Shown: piece by piece, positions 1 to 9,194 of the stretch
Layout: every line of letters begins with the position of its first letter
Position numbering within the stretch: the stretch's first letter is position 1
NCBI GenBank assembly: GCA_026003195.1
Contig: BPGU01000002.1
Span: 868,001-932,000 of the forward strand
Source: Armatimonadota bacterium
GTDB lineage: Bacteria; Armatimonadota; HRBIN16
Direction: 5' to 3'
Length of the DNA: 64,000 nt
Program-made: the position numbers and the translations under genes
The notes under the pieces: generated by a model
What the model saw: only the letters and a program-made list of their open reading frames with translations
What the model was told of the DNA's origin: nothing
Database searches by the model: none

Positions 1-152
1 GCGTCATCGTATGGAACTACACCGCGAAGGTGCTCTACGAGGCTCTGGCGACCCCGCTGACCTACGCAGTGGTCGGCTTTCTGAAGAGGGCGGAGCAGGA
101 AGACTACTACGACTACGACACCGATTTCAACCCGTTTGCATTGAAGGCGTAG
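1..152 (+). CDS. Queuosine precursor transporter, C-terminal end (partial)
   Basis: The open frame enters from the left edge (first full codon at base 3) and stops at 150-152, so only the last 49 residues are seen. They read as one amphipathic helix followed by an acidic tail, with the stretch ATPLTYAVVGFLKRAEQ and a tail DYDTDFNPF. This ending is characteristic of the YhhQ/VUT family of inner-membrane queuosine-precursor (preQ0/preQ1) transporters. The identification rests on this C-terminal signature only. The gene ends in a GGGGC hairpin and converges with the oxidoreductase gene that follows. Confidence 0.72.
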   Translation, partial: VIVWNYTAKVLYEALATPLTYAVVGFLKRAEQEDYYDYDTDFNPFALKA

Positions 153-174
153 GGGCAACCCGGAGGTTGCCCCT
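151..174. terminator. GGGGC hairpin between convergent genes
   Basis: A perfect inverted repeat, AGGGGCAACC / GGTTGCCCCT, with a 4-base loop overlaps the stop codon of the transporter gene. It lies 14 bases before the end of the convergent oxidoreductase gene. There is no T-run on either side, so a classical intrinsic terminator is not shown. The position between converging genes and its likeness to other GGGGC hairpins in this window suggest 3'-end formation in both directions. Confidence 0.5.
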
Positions 175-187
175 GCGGACTGTTTCG

Positions 188-1156
188 CTACCCTTGCGAA
201 GCATACGCCTCGTACACAATTTCCACCGCTCGCAAGCCGTCGTAGCCGGTTACTTGCAGCTCGGTCCTGCCCAAGCAGGCGTCCACGAAGTGCTGTATCT
301 CCCCAACGAACCGGTCAGGACCGACCTCTTCCAGCGGCTGCCAGTCATCCATTCGGTTCGTCTTGTATCGGCTCTTAAAGCCGTCCCAGTAGTGCACCAT
401 CGCTGCGCCTTCCGTGCCGTATACTTCCACCACATTGAACCCAGCAGCAAGCACCCAGCTGGCTTCCACCACGCCCATCCTTTTATCGCTGGTGGACAGC
501 AACACGATGGCGGTGTCTTCCACCTCACCGATGGCGGGGTTCGTCTGGCGAGTCACCGCCTGCACGCGGGCGACCTCTCCCACCAGAAAGCGGAACAGGT
601 CAATGCTATGCACGCTGGTATCCATCAGCACGCCGCCCCCAGCCACCTCCTTGTCCGAGAACCACCGCTCCTCTACCCCTTTGAAAGGACCAGCAAAGCG
701 GTTACGGAACATCACGATGTCGCCGAGTTCGCCCGCATCGATCAACCGTTTGAGAGCCACTATGGGGGGATGGAAACGGTGGCAGAAAGCGGTCATGAGT
801 TTGACCCCCCTGGCTTCCGCTGCCTGCACCATCCTTCGGGCAGCGTCGGGATGATGCGCCAGGGGTTTCTCACACAGCACATGCAACCCCTTTTCTATCG
901 CCAGCAATGCCGCCTCCAGATGGGCAACCGGAGGCGTGCAGATGTCTACGGCATCCAGTTCGCTCCGCTCCAGCATCTCCTGCGCACTGCGAAATACCTC
1001 TGCCCCTACCTGCTGAGCAGCTGCACGTGCCGTCTCCTCATGGATATCGGTGACCGCCACAATCTGCGCCTCACGAACGCGCTCGTAACTGGCGAGGTGC
1101 GTCCGTCCAATACCTCCTGCACCGATCAAGCCAACGCGAAGTATTTGGTTACTCAC
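188..1156 (-). CDS. Gfo/Idh/MocA family NAD(P)-dependent oxidoreductase
   Basis: A 322-aa cytosolic dehydrogenase of the usual length for its family. The N-terminal Rossmann domain starts with the glycine-rich GAGGIG at residues 12-17. The family motif EKP, whose lysine helps catalysis, is at 96-98. The C-terminal half is the alpha/beta GFO_IDH_MocA_C fold with an H-S-x-D-x-x-R-like stretch (SVHSIDLFRF). Such enzymes oxidise or reduce sugars, inositols or related polyols, and the substrate cannot be read from sequence. The ATG at 1156 has GGAGG about 8 bases upstream. The divergent neighbour is a sugar kinase, which suggests a role in sugar or sugar-acid catabolism. The 247-bp space between them holds a stem-loop at 1202-1224 (ACATCCTC/GAGGATGT) but no promoter I can defend. 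Confidence 0.9.
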   Translation of the reverse strand: MSNQILRVGLIGAGGIGRTHLASYERVREAQIVAVTDIHEETARAAAQQVGAEVFRSAQEMLERSELDAVDICTPPVAHLEAALLAIEKGLHVLCEKPLAHHPDAARRMVQAAEARGVKLMTAFCHRFHPPIVALKRLIDAGELGDIVMFRNRFAGPFKGVEERWFSDKEVAGGGVLMDTSVHSIDLFRFLVGEVARVQAVTRQTNPAIGEVEDTAIVLLSTSDKRMGVVEASWVLAAGFNVVEVYGTEGAAMVHYWDGFKSRYKTNRMDDWQPLEEVGPDRFVGEIQHFVDACLGRTELQVTGYDGLRAVEIVYEAYASQG

Positions 1157-1403
1157 CGCGAACTACCTCCTGTCTCTTTCGTGTTGTACAGGCTTGCTGA
1201 CACATCCTCTCAGGTTGAGGATGTCGCCGAAACCCGCGCAAAATCAGGTGTTGATGTATCGACTCTTTATCTATTTCACCACTGCCTCCCTTCGTTCCCA
1301 CCTCCCGATGTGAAATGCGGCTCGTGCGCCGGAGAGCAGTCCTCGCGGAACGACGACAGGAATGCCGGCATCCGCCCACGAACTGGGAAATGGGAGAAGA
1401 AAG

Positions 1404-2381
1404 ATGCGCGTGGTCACTTTTGGAGAGACGATGCTTCGCCTGTCCCCGCCTGGTTATCAACGTCTGACTCAGGCGGAACGTTTGGAAATCGCCATCGCAG
1501 GCACCGAAAGCAACATGGCAGCGGTGCTGGCGCAGCTGGGCGTACAGGTCGTCTGGTTATCCCGTCTGCCCGATAACCCGCCAGGACATCTGGTAGCACA
1601 ACGGCTCAGGGCGCTCGGGGTGGATGTGGAACACATCTCGTGGGACAGCGACAGCCGATTGGGGCTATACTTCGTCGAGCCCGGCGTGACCCCGCGTCCT
1701 ACCCGTGTGTATTACGACCGTAAAGGCTCTGCCATGAGTCGCTGGCGCCCCGGCGAATGGGACTGGCACACTCTGCTTCAGGGTGCCAACCTGCTTCACG
1801 CCACAGGTATCACTCCCGCATTGAGTGCGAGCTGCCTAGAAGCCACCCGTGAGGCGCTGCAAATCGCCCGCGAGATGGGCGTACCTGTCTCGTTGGACCT
1901 GAACTACCGCTCCCTGCTCTGGTCGCCCCAGCAGGCGCGTCAGGCACTGGAGCCTCTGCTTTCGATGGTGCAGGTGCTCATCGTTTCTCCTGCCGATGCT
2001 CGTACTGTATTGGGAGTTGAAGCAGAAGATATTCAGATGGCAACAGCGGTTCAACAGCGCTACGGCATCCCCATCGTTGCCACGCCTCTCCGCGACCAAC
2101 AATCGGCGACAATGGGACGGCGATACAGTGTGGTAGCGATGGAAGGGAAAGTCTGGCAATCGGAGGGATGCCCCTTCGAGGTGGTAGACCCTATCGGCAG
2201 CGGCGACGCCTACGATGCAGGCTTTCTGTACGGCTATCTGCAGGGCGATATCGAACTGGCGATGCGCTGTGCCGATGCTCTCTCAGCGCTCAAGCACACT
2301 GTGCCAGGAGATATGCTGTTTACCTCACCGGAGGAGCTCCAGCAGTTGTTGCAGGGCATCCCGCGAGGTATCGTGCGATGA
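1404..2381 (+). CDS. PfkB-family sugar kinase (2-keto-3-deoxygluconate kinase-like)
   Basis: A 325-aa ribokinase-fold kinase that phosphorylates a sugar or sugar acid with ATP. The N-terminus GETMLRLSPPG is typical of KDG kinases. Near the C-terminus, GSGD at residues 265-268 is the PfkB signature and supplies the anion hole and catalytic aspartate (Asp268). Its usual second residue is Ala, and Ser is a tolerated variant. I start at the ATG at 1404, which has GGGAGAAG just upstream. An in-frame ATG at 1362 would add 14 residues of non-family sequence. It is divergent from the Gfo/Idh/MocA gene and may act in the same catabolic route. Fructokinase cannot be excluded. Confidence 0.85.
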   Translation: MRVVTFGETMLRLSPPGYQRLTQAERLEIAIAGTESNMAAVLAQLGVQVVWLSRLPDNPPGHLVAQRLRALGVDVEHISWDSDSRLGLYFVEPGVTPRPTRVYYDRKGSAMSRWRPGEWDWHTLLQGANLLHATGITPALSASCLEATREALQIAREMGVPVSLDLNYRSLLWSPQQARQALEPLLSMVQVLIVSPADARTVLGVEAEDIQMATAVQQRYGIPIVATPLRDQQSATMGRRYSVVAMEGKVWQSEGCPFEVVDPIGSGDAYDAGFLYGYLQGDIELAMRCADALSALKHTVPGDMLFTSPEELQQLLQGIPRGIVR

Positions 2382-2389
2382 GGGTGCTT

Positions 2390-2419
2390 TGCAGGGGCGC
2401 ACGGCTGTGCGCCCCTGCA
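2390..2419. terminator. GGGGC hairpin, bidirectional terminator candidate
   Basis: A perfect 13-bp stem (TGCAGGGGCGCAC / GTGCGCCCCTGCA) with a 4-base loop sits between the converging kinase and prolyl-isomerase genes. No T-run follows on either strand. Confidence 0.55.
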
Positions 2420-2435
2420 GGGTAGAAGGGTCCCG

Positions 2436-4073
2436 TCAGGGCTTCCGCGCAGGAGCCGGCTGTGCTGAAGGAGGCGGTGGAACCCGCTCCGCTTTCATGC
2501 GCTCCTGGTACTTCTTCTCCCACTCTATCTCTTTCTGCACCAGGTCTTGTCTGCCCATCTGCTTGTAGATGCTTTTCAGTTGCGCATGGATGTCGGGACG
2601 GTCCCACGCGACCTTACCGACCTCCTCATACTGCTTGATAGCGAGGTCGTTCTGTTTGTCCTTGCGATACAGTTCCGCCAGTCTCATGCGCAGCTGCACG
2701 CTCTCGATGCGCTGCAGAGCGTTCTGCCAGGCGGTGATGGCGTTCTCCCGTGCTTTCTTGCGAGCAGGTTCTGCCAATCCTGGCATCTCCGACTGCGCCC
2801 GGTACAGCTCGCCCAGCACCACCATCGCTTCCGCGGAGGGCATCTCCTGTGTCGCTTTCTCGAAAGCGGCTATCGCCTTGTCCAGCGCCGCCGCGTACTC
2901 GGGAGTGCCTGCTTTTCGCCCCAGCTCGTCCAGCGTTTGATACGCCTTCATCTCGGGGTCCAGTATCTCGACCTTCGCCGTGCGACGCAGCTGCGCCAGA
3001 TACTGCTGCCACTTCGCATTGCGCAGGTCTTCCACATACTGCTTCGCATAGTCGGCTTTTTTCTTTTCGAAGTCGGCAGGCACGTTGGGCTTGACCCCAT
3101 CGAGGCGAATGATGTGAAAGCCGAACTGTGTTTTCACCAGGTCACTGACCTGTCCCGGCTGCAATGCTTCTACCGCTTTGGCAAACTCGGGCACGAACAG
3201 CGTAGCAACCTGCGAGCGCGGAATGGCACCCAGGCTTCCCCCATTCTGCTTACTGCCGGGGTCGTCGGAGAACTCCTTCGCCAGCTTAGCGAAATCCGTC
3301 CCCGAGCGTACCTTCTGCAGAATCTCTTCCGCACGCTTCCGAGCCTGCTCTTCTGTGCGATTGCCTGTGCTCACCAGGATATGCCGTATCGTCAGCAGGT
3401 CGTAACTGCGTTTTAACTCTTCATCTGAAGGTTCAGGCACCTTCGCTACCTTCTCTATCAGCTTCTGCTGCAGAAGAGCCTGTCGGAGAAGAGGTTTACG
3501 CGGCTCCCAGTTCTGTTTCAACTCCTCGCGCCACTCGGCGAGGCTCTTGCCCATCGCGCTGCGGATAATCATCTCGAACTGCTGGTCTGAAATCTGCTTG
3601 CCTTGTGCCGCACGCTCGCGCTCTTGCTTCACCTGCTGGTCTACCAGCTTCTCCACCTCGCGGTCCAGGTCTCTGTCCGAGAGCCGAATGCCCTCCTTCT
3701 CTGCAGCCTGTGCAATGAGTATCTGTTCCACCTGCTCGTCAAATACCTGGCGTCGCACACCAATCGCTGCCAGCGCATCCCCCGACGCCATCGTCCTCTC
3801 GCGTGACCTCTCGCTCACCATCATTTCGAACTGTTCGCGCTGGATCGGCTCGCCGTTGACCTCCGCCACAATCTGCCGTGCCCGCTCACTGCCGGGAGGT
3901 CCACCGGTAGGCACAGCGGCAAAGTAGGTGATCAGGCTCGCGGCGATAACGAACACGAAAACCAGCGATACCGCCTGCAGCTTTTTGGCAAACCCCGCGC
4001 GGATATTGCGCAGAGAGAGTATCTCCTCATCGTGCGAAACCGTACGTTTGGGAACGTCGTTACGTCTTGCCAT
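2436..4073 (-). CDS. PpiC/SurA-type peptidyl-prolyl cis-trans isomerase with C-terminal TPR-like region
   Basis: A 545-aa membrane-anchored folding factor. Residues about 33-53 form one transmembrane helix after a basic N-terminus, so the protein is probably anchored with its body outside. Residues about 65-250 are a SurA_N-type chaperone domain. A parvulin rotamase domain follows (begins TIRHILVSTG, contains GGSLGAIPRSQV and ends GFHIIRLDG). The last ~150 residues are helical and TPR-like (PSAEAMVVLGELYRAQS), unusual for a plain PpiC protein. The ATG at 4073 has GAGGAG 10 bases upstream. An upstream frame to 4139 would overlap the neighbouring gene and is rejected. It lies 7 bases after the isomerase-like gene, probably in one operon. 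It likely assists folding of exported proteins, which abound in this genome. Confidence 0.88.
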   Translation of the reverse strand: MARRNDVPKRTVSHDEEILSLRNIRAGFAKKLQAVSLVFVFVIAASLITYFAAVPTGGPPGSERARQIVAEVNGEPIQREQFEMMVSERSRERTMASGDALAAIGVRRQVFDEQVEQILIAQAAEKEGIRLSDRDLDREVEKLVDQQVKQERERAAQGKQISDQQFEMIIRSAMGKSLAEWREELKQNWEPRKPLLRQALLQQKLIEKVAKVPEPSDEELKRSYDLLTIRHILVSTGNRTEEQARKRAEEILQKVRSGTDFAKLAKEFSDDPGSKQNGGSLGAIPRSQVATLFVPEFAKAVEALQPGQVSDLVKTQFGFHIIRLDGVKPNVPADFEKKKADYAKQYVEDLRNAKWQQYLAQLRRTAKVEILDPEMKAYQTLDELGRKAGTPEYAAALDKAIAAFEKATQEMPSAEAMVVLGELYRAQSEMPGLAEPARKKARENAITAWQNALQRIESVQLRMRLAELYRKDKQNDLAIKQYEEVGKVAWDRPDIHAQLKSIYKQMGRQDLVQKEIEWEKKYQERMKAERVPPPPSAQPAPARKP

Positions 4074-4080
4074 CTGGCAT

Positions 4081-4920
4081 CTACTCCTCAATCCATTGTC
4101 TGAGCGCCTGCAAACACAGGCGTGAAGCGAGCTCTGCATCGCCGTCTATGCGTGCATGTGTCTCCAGGGAAATCCAGCCCGTATATCCATCGCGGCGCAG
4201 GGCATCGAACTGACCGACATAGTCCACCATCCCTTCGCCGATCACCACAAAGCGCACCTTGCCGTCCTCCAGCACGCCATCTTTGACATGCACGTGTGCT
4301 ACCATCTCGCGCACGGCTTCGTAGCCATCCGGATAGGGCGTCTCGCCGGCGCACAGTGCGTTGCCCGGGTCCCAGCAGACGCGCAGGTGAGGCGAGCCTA
4401 TCGCTTGTGCCACACGAGCTACCTCCACCCCCGTGCCGAGATAGCAGGAATGCTCGTTCTCCAGAGCGAGGATAACCCCCTCTTGCTCCGCCAGCCGGAC
4501 CGGCTCCGCATAGGAGTCCACGATACGCTTCTCAATCTCCGGCGTCAATTCACCGCGCCTCCAGAACGAGAAAACGCGGATGATGGGCGTTTCAAAGAAA
4601 TGGGCAAGGTCGATGCAGCGTTGCAACAGGTCCATCTGCTCACTCAGGTCGCGAGGTGTCGCCAGGTGCATCGGACCCTTCGCCTCATCGCTCTGTTCGA
4701 ACAGGTCGCACTTATAGAAAGGCGAGGCGATGCTGGAAACTTTGATTCCGTGAGCGTCCAGCAGCTTCTTCGCACGTCTGGCGGTGGCGTCATCGATATC
4801 GGCGATGTTGACATTCCACAACCCACGCAGCTCCGCGCCGGTCACGCCGTACTCCTGCATGACCCGGACGGCGTGTTCTAAATCCTGCGATATCTCGTCG
4901 GTAATGACGGAGAGTTTCAT
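4081..4920 (-). CDS. Sugar phosphate isomerase/epimerase family TIM-barrel protein
   Basis: A 279-aa protein of the xylose-isomerase-like TIM-barrel family (AP_endonuc_2 fold). It begins MKLSVITDEISQDLEHAV. It has metal-site-type acidic and histidine residues: LENEHSCYLG in the middle, VCWDPGNAL, VHVKDG, and a C-terminal ISLETHARIDGD. These fit a divalent-metal isomerase or epimerase such as IolE/hydroxypyruvate-isomerase relatives. The substrate is not predictable. It sits between the S55 peptidase gene (12 bases away) and the prolyl isomerase gene (7 bases), all leftward. Confidence 0.85.
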   Translation of the reverse strand: MKLSVITDEISQDLEHAVRVMQEYGVTGAELRGLWNVNIADIDDATARRAKKLLDAHGIKVSSIASPFYKCDLFEQSDEAKGPMHLATPRDLSEQMDLLQRCIDLAHFFETPIIRVFSFWRRGELTPEIEKRIVDSYAEPVRLAEQEGVILALENEHSCYLGTGVEVARVAQAIGSPHLRVCWDPGNALCAGETPYPDGYEAVREMVAHVHVKDGVLEDGKVRFVVIGEGMVDYVGQFDALRRDGYTGWISLETHARIDGDAELASRLCLQALRQWIEE

Positions 4921-4932
4921 CGCTAACCTCCA

Positions 4933-7900
4933 CTATTTGAACGTAAACTTGTGCTGCCATGTCGCGCTCAGCCCCGCCGCATTAAACGCCTTCACGGTGA
5001 TCTGGTGCTCACCTCTGGACAGCTTCTCGGAGCGGAAGCGGAACATCTCCAGTGGGCTATCGAACACACCATCTTCCGGCTCTGCCGCGAGCCACTCTCC
5101 CTCGTCGATGCGCACCTGCACGGATGTTACCGGCACTAATTTCTGTAGGACAAAGCCGGATACCTGCACGATGCCGTCCGTTTGCACCTGCACACCATCT
5201 CGTGAAGGGACCACGATCACCGGTTTGCTGTTGCACACGATGACCGGCTCCGAAATCGCCTCTGCGGACAGCGCATCGGTAGCGTTGGAGGGACGGTCGG
5301 ATGCCACCACGCGCAGGCGATATACACCGTCTGGGAGCGTTTTCGTATCCCATTTGCGCGAAGTCGCGGAACCACCAGAAGGCGATGCGGCAGGTTCGGA
5401 CGTGGCGGGGGTAGGTGGCGTCCTCTGGGCTTGCTCCTGCATGGCTGCGCGCACCTGCGGCAGGTCGCGTTCCGCATTCGCCAGTATCTCCGCCTTGACC
5501 TCTGCAGGGATATTCGGGTCGTTTTCCACCTGCTGACGCAGGTCTGCCATCATCTCTTCGACGGTGGGAATGTTGTCTCCCCCAGATACCTGTCGCGGCG
5601 AAGGTTTCTTCTCCTCAGAGGGACGCGCTGGAGAGGGTGCCGTGTCTTTCGTCGTTTGTATCTCTCGCCATTCTCGCTCGCCCTCCATGCGGTAGTACAC
5701 CCGATAGCTCAGGGTATCCTTATCCGGGTCTTCGGCTTGCCATTCGATATTCTGCTCGCCGGACAGCACCGCACCACCTTTAGGAGCTCTCCACGTCACG
5801 CGCGGCGGCTGATTCTGCGTGCGGTAATACAGCGATACCGACTGCAGGCGCGGGCTCACTTGCGGGTTCCGCGTTCGCAATATCGCCCTGTACTGCACGT
5901 AGCGTGCCGGAGGGCTGGTAATACGCTCACCTGGGGCGGTGAGTGGGCTGCTCCACACGCTCCAGCTGGCGTCCGGTTCAGGCACGTTGCCGCTGCGTGT
6001 GCTTATCTCGATGGAGGTCCCTTCCGGCGTCTCCGCCAGCCAGTACAGAGAGCCCCACTGGGCACGGTTTTTGGTATCGTGAACGGGCGAGGTGTAGACA
6101 CCTTCCCCACCGTTCGGTCGGACCTGGTATATCTCCCCACCGTTTGCCGTGCCTAACCACAAAGAGCCCTGCCACCACACCCCGGATGCGAAATCCACAT
6201 CCAGCCGGTTCTCTACCAGATTCACCTGGTCATTGGGCAGTATCTGGTAGATGATTCCGCTACCATACGCGAACACACTGCCATCGGGTGCCTGCGTCAA
6301 AACCAGGATGGGATTTTCGGCACGCTCGATGACGGTCTTCAGGCGTCCATCAGGATACAGGCGCACTACCTGGGAGCGCGTATGGAGGGCGATCAGCACC
6401 GAGCCGTCTTGCCCAACAGCCAGCGCAGAGACCGTCCCCTCTCCAAAATCGCGTACCGCCTGAGCTGTGTTGTCGGGCAAAAGACGCCAGAGCATCGCGT
6501 TGTCGCCCGTGCCCACATACACGGAGCCATCCGCTCCCAGAGCGAGCGCGGTCACATGGTTCTGACCTGTCTGCAGCAGGGGGCGCACCTGTCCCTCACG
6601 CCATTCGTACACCACGCCGGCACTGCCCCCTGCTCCTATCAGCACCGAGTTGTCGGAACGACGCAGCGCGCAGACAGGATAGTTCTGCTCCAGCTGTGCC
6701 ACCTGCCGGTACTTTCCGTCCGCAGAGAGACGATAGAGGCGTCCGCGCGGCGACGTTCCTGCCAGCCAGCCATCACCATCAGCAATTAGCCAGTGCACTT
6801 CCAGCTCGGGCAGGCGGCTCCAGACAGAAATCTGGTTACCCGGAGACAAGCGCAGAATATCTCCCTCATGCCCCGTGCCAATCAGCAAGGAACCATCTCC
6901 AGCAGGAACCAGAGCCCACACAAACGGTTTCCCAACGCTTATCGCCCGCGAGAGGGTGAACGACAGACGCACATCCCCCTCCGAAGTGGCGGTGGTGCGG
7001 TCAAAGAAGCCTTTGGCGAAATCCGCCTGCTCGGTCTGCGTCCACACCTGTGCGCCACGAGAGACCGGCTTTTCCGTCTTCTCGGCGGAATCTGGCGCGC
7101 GCTCTGGCGCAGCAGCAGGCGGTTTTGTCTCAGACTGCGCAGTGCGAGACCGCGGCTCTCGCGGTTGCGCCTCTGTGATGCTCACCGCAAAGGTCTGGAT
7201 TTCGTCATCCGCTCCCATGCTATCCATCGCAGCAGGGACGCCGGGCGGAACGCCGGGAGGTACACTTTCAGGTGGAACCGGCTCTCCCGTCGGTATTCGC
7301 GGTTCCACAGGGCGAGTCTCGGAGGAATCGCGACGTTGCACGTTCAGTACCAGTGTCTGCGAACCGCTCAGCACCCACTCGGTGGGTAACACCAGTTTGA
7401 GCTCATCGCGTTCAAGACGCAATGCGCTGCTCTTACCAGAACGCATCAGCGCGCCGATGGTGGGCGGTATCTGGCTGAAACGCTCCCCACCAATGTTGAC
7501 GGTGGAGGTGGGAAGTAGCAGGCGCACGACCAGATCGTTATTGCGTTCCCGCTCCAGGAAGCGGTTTACCATCTGCTGTATGCTGGTAGGTGGAGCTTGA
7601 TCCGACGTGCTGGTACGAATGACCAGACCGGGCAACAGCGTGAGGGAGGTCTGCATCCCTCCCCGCACCTGCAGAGTGTAGCGTCCACTGCGCAGGCTCT
7701 GCGGCAGAACCAGACTGACCTCGCACGTAACCGGTTGCCCGCGATAGGGTCTCAGCACCACTCCCAATTCCACCGTCTCGCCCGGTTCGTAGCGTCCCTT
7801 GCGCACAAACACGCGCTCGATAGTAGCGGTCTGTCGCTTGCTTTCGAGGCGCACCCGCAGCTCCACGCCTTGAATCGCCACCGGATAAAACGGGTTAGCG

Positions 7901-9141
7901 GTCAGGATGTTCATCAGGTTATCCAGGTCAGCAGTAGCACTGCTGGCGATGTCCACATCGTCGAACACCACGTTCTCGCGGGTGATAGTGCCCACCTCGT
8001 CCGCTTTGACCGTCAGCTGCACCTTCGCCAGCGAGTCACCGGGCGTGCCGCGTATCTGCGACAGGGTCTCGTAGGTGACCAGCGAGACCAGTTGACCGGT
8101 CAGCAACGGATGCTGTACCACCTGTGCCTGGAAGCGGCGTTTGCGCCCGGTAGCCATATCTTCCACATCCACCGTGACAGGAACCATCTGGGGACGTTTG
8201 CCCAGCTCGCCCGCTACTGAGAAGAGCCTGTCCTGGGTGGCTTTGCCCACCACGCTCACCGGCGCGGCGATTTTGACCGAGCGCGAGTAGCTGGGCACCA
8301 CGTCGAAGACATACGCGCTGGTGAGCGGCGCCTCTATCGCACCGATACCCATCAGAGGATGACCAAAAATCAACACGCGGTCGCCGTCGCGATAAGTGAC
8401 CGTGCCTATCGCGCTGAGGTCTACGTCGCCGGTCACCAGAGCCACTCCCACAGCAGAGCCGGGCTGCAGAGGAGGCATCTGCTTCGCCATATTCTCGGCG
8501 CGCCCGGGACCCGGCATGGCAAACATATTATAGGGTTGCAGCAGTGCGTTGAGCCGCTGGATACCTCGTGCGGACAAGCCGCTCGCCATCACCGGTATGG
8601 GAGGGCGGGTGAAAACCAGTTCTCCCTCGCCCACTGGCGGTGCGTTGTCGGGAGCGATGATGATGCGCTGACCTCCGAAGAGCACCGTTTGCGGTTCTGC
8701 CTGCGCCCGTGCCATACCCGCTGGCTCTCTGGGCAGACGCGGGTCGAGCGCTTCCAGCATGTCCTCAATCGGGGTCACCAGACACTGAGGTTCTTTCGGA
8801 AAACCCCAGAAGGTCATGGAAACCGCCCCGGCGAGCCTGCCGTTGATGTAGATAGGACTACCACTCATGCCCGCAGCGATGTTCACACCACGTGCATTGA
8901 GCGGGCCACCTGTCATCTTGATGAATATCAGGTCGTGTCCCACGTTGGCCTTGGGTAGTACCCCCAGCACTTCTACCTCAAAACGCTCTACCTTCGTTCC
9001 CTGAAACACGGTCAGTCCATAGCCTTTCATCCCGGGTCGTATCTCCCGGACCTGGATGATGGGCACGGACGACTGCACCGACGTGGTGAATACCAAAAGA
9101 ACGAACAGAGACAACCAGAGAGACAGCAGGAGATAACGCAT
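4933..9141 (-). CDS. SpoIVB-type (peptidase S55) protein fused to beta-propeller and Ig-like domains
   Basis: About 1402 aa. A signal peptide (MRYLLLSLWLSLFVLLVF...) is followed by a SpoIVB peptidase S55 domain over residues about 28-380. This contains the start block REIRPGMKGYGLTVFQG, the serine motif GMSGSPIYI and a later LIFGHPLMGIGA block. A proline-rich linker comes next. Then comes a propeller of about eight blades with repeats such as GSVYVGTG and GSVLIALH. The C-terminus is Ig-like, with acidic and Gln-rich inserts, ending in a FlgD/Y_Y_Y-like strand. SpoIVB-family members are serine proteases, and this one may process envelope proteins. The start is uncertain. ATG 9141 has GGAGG 11 bases upstream and directly precedes the signal peptide. 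ATG 9198 overlaps the upstream stop as ATGA but gives a long N-region. Confidence 0.85.
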   Translation of the reverse strand: MRYLLLSLWLSLFVLLVFTTSVQSSVPIIQVREIRPGMKGYGLTVFQGTKVERFEVEVLGVLPKANVGHDLIFIKMTGGPLNARGVNIAAGMSGSPIYINGRLAGAVSMTFWGFPKEPQCLVTPIEDMLEALDPRLPREPAGMARAQAEPQTVLFGGQRIIIAPDNAPPVGEGELVFTRPPIPVMASGLSARGIQRLNALLQPYNMFAMPGPGRAENMAKQMPPLQPGSAVGVALVTGDVDLSAIGTVTYRDGDRVLIFGHPLMGIGAIEAPLTSAYVFDVVPSYSRSVKIAAPVSVVGKATQDRLFSVAGELGKRPQMVPVTVDVEDMATGRKRRFQAQVVQHPLLTGQLVSLVTYETLSQIRGTPGDSLAKVQLTVKADEVGTITRENVVFDDVDIASSATADLDNLMNILTANPFYPVAIQGVELRVRLESKRQTATIERVFVRKGRYEPGETVELGVVLRPYRGQPVTCEVSLVLPQSLRSGRYTLQVRGGMQTSLTLLPGLVIRTSTSDQAPPTSIQQMVNRFLERERNNDLVVRLLLPTSTVNIGGERFSQIPPTIGALMRSGKSSALRLERDELKLVLPTEWVLSGSQTLVLNVQRRDSSETRPVEPRIPTGEPVPPESVPPGVPPGVPAAMDSMGADDEIQTFAVSITEAQPREPRSRTAQSETKPPAAAPERAPDSAEKTEKPVSRGAQVWTQTEQADFAKGFFDRTTATSEGDVRLSFTLSRAISVGKPFVWALVPAGDGSLLIGTGHEGDILRLSPGNQISVWSRLPELEVHWLIADGDGWLAGTSPRGRLYRLSADGKYRQVAQLEQNYPVCALRRSDNSVLIGAGGSAGVVYEWREGQVRPLLQTGQNHVTALALGADGSVYVGTGDNAMLWRLLPDNTAQAVRDFGEGTVSALAVGQDGSVLIALHTRSQVVRLYPDGRLKTVIERAENPILVLTQAPDGSVFAYGSGIIYQILPNDQVNLVENRLDVDFASGVWWQGSLWLGTANGGEIYQVRPNGGEGVYTSPVHDTKNRAQWGSLYWLAETPEGTSIEISTRSGNVPEPDASWSVWSSPLTAPGERITSPPARYVQYRAILRTRNPQVSPRLQSVSLYYRTQNQPPRVTWRAPKGGAVLSGEQNIEWQAEDPDKDTLSYRVYYRMEGEREWREIQTTKDTAPSPARPSEEKKPSPRQVSGGDNIPTVEEMMADLRQQVENDPNIPAEVKAEILANAERDLPQVRAAMQEQAQRTPPTPATSEPAASPSGGSATSRKWDTKTLPDGVYRLRVVASDRPSNATDALSAEAISEPVIVCNSKPVIVVPSRDGVQVQTDGIVQVSGFVLQKLVPVTSVQVRIDEGEWLAAEPEDGVFDSPLEMFRFRSEKLSRGEHQITVKAFNAAGLSATWQHKFTFK

Positions 9142-9194
9142 GGAACCTGTATCCTCCATCAGTGACTTCTGGTGGCGTAGACGGTTGACAGGGT

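Noticed and set aside
11-1576. 521-codon open frame on the + strand
   Set aside because: Antisense to the Gfo/Idh/MocA gene and overlapping the kinase gene; composition is Arg/His/Ala-rich and shows no family pattern.
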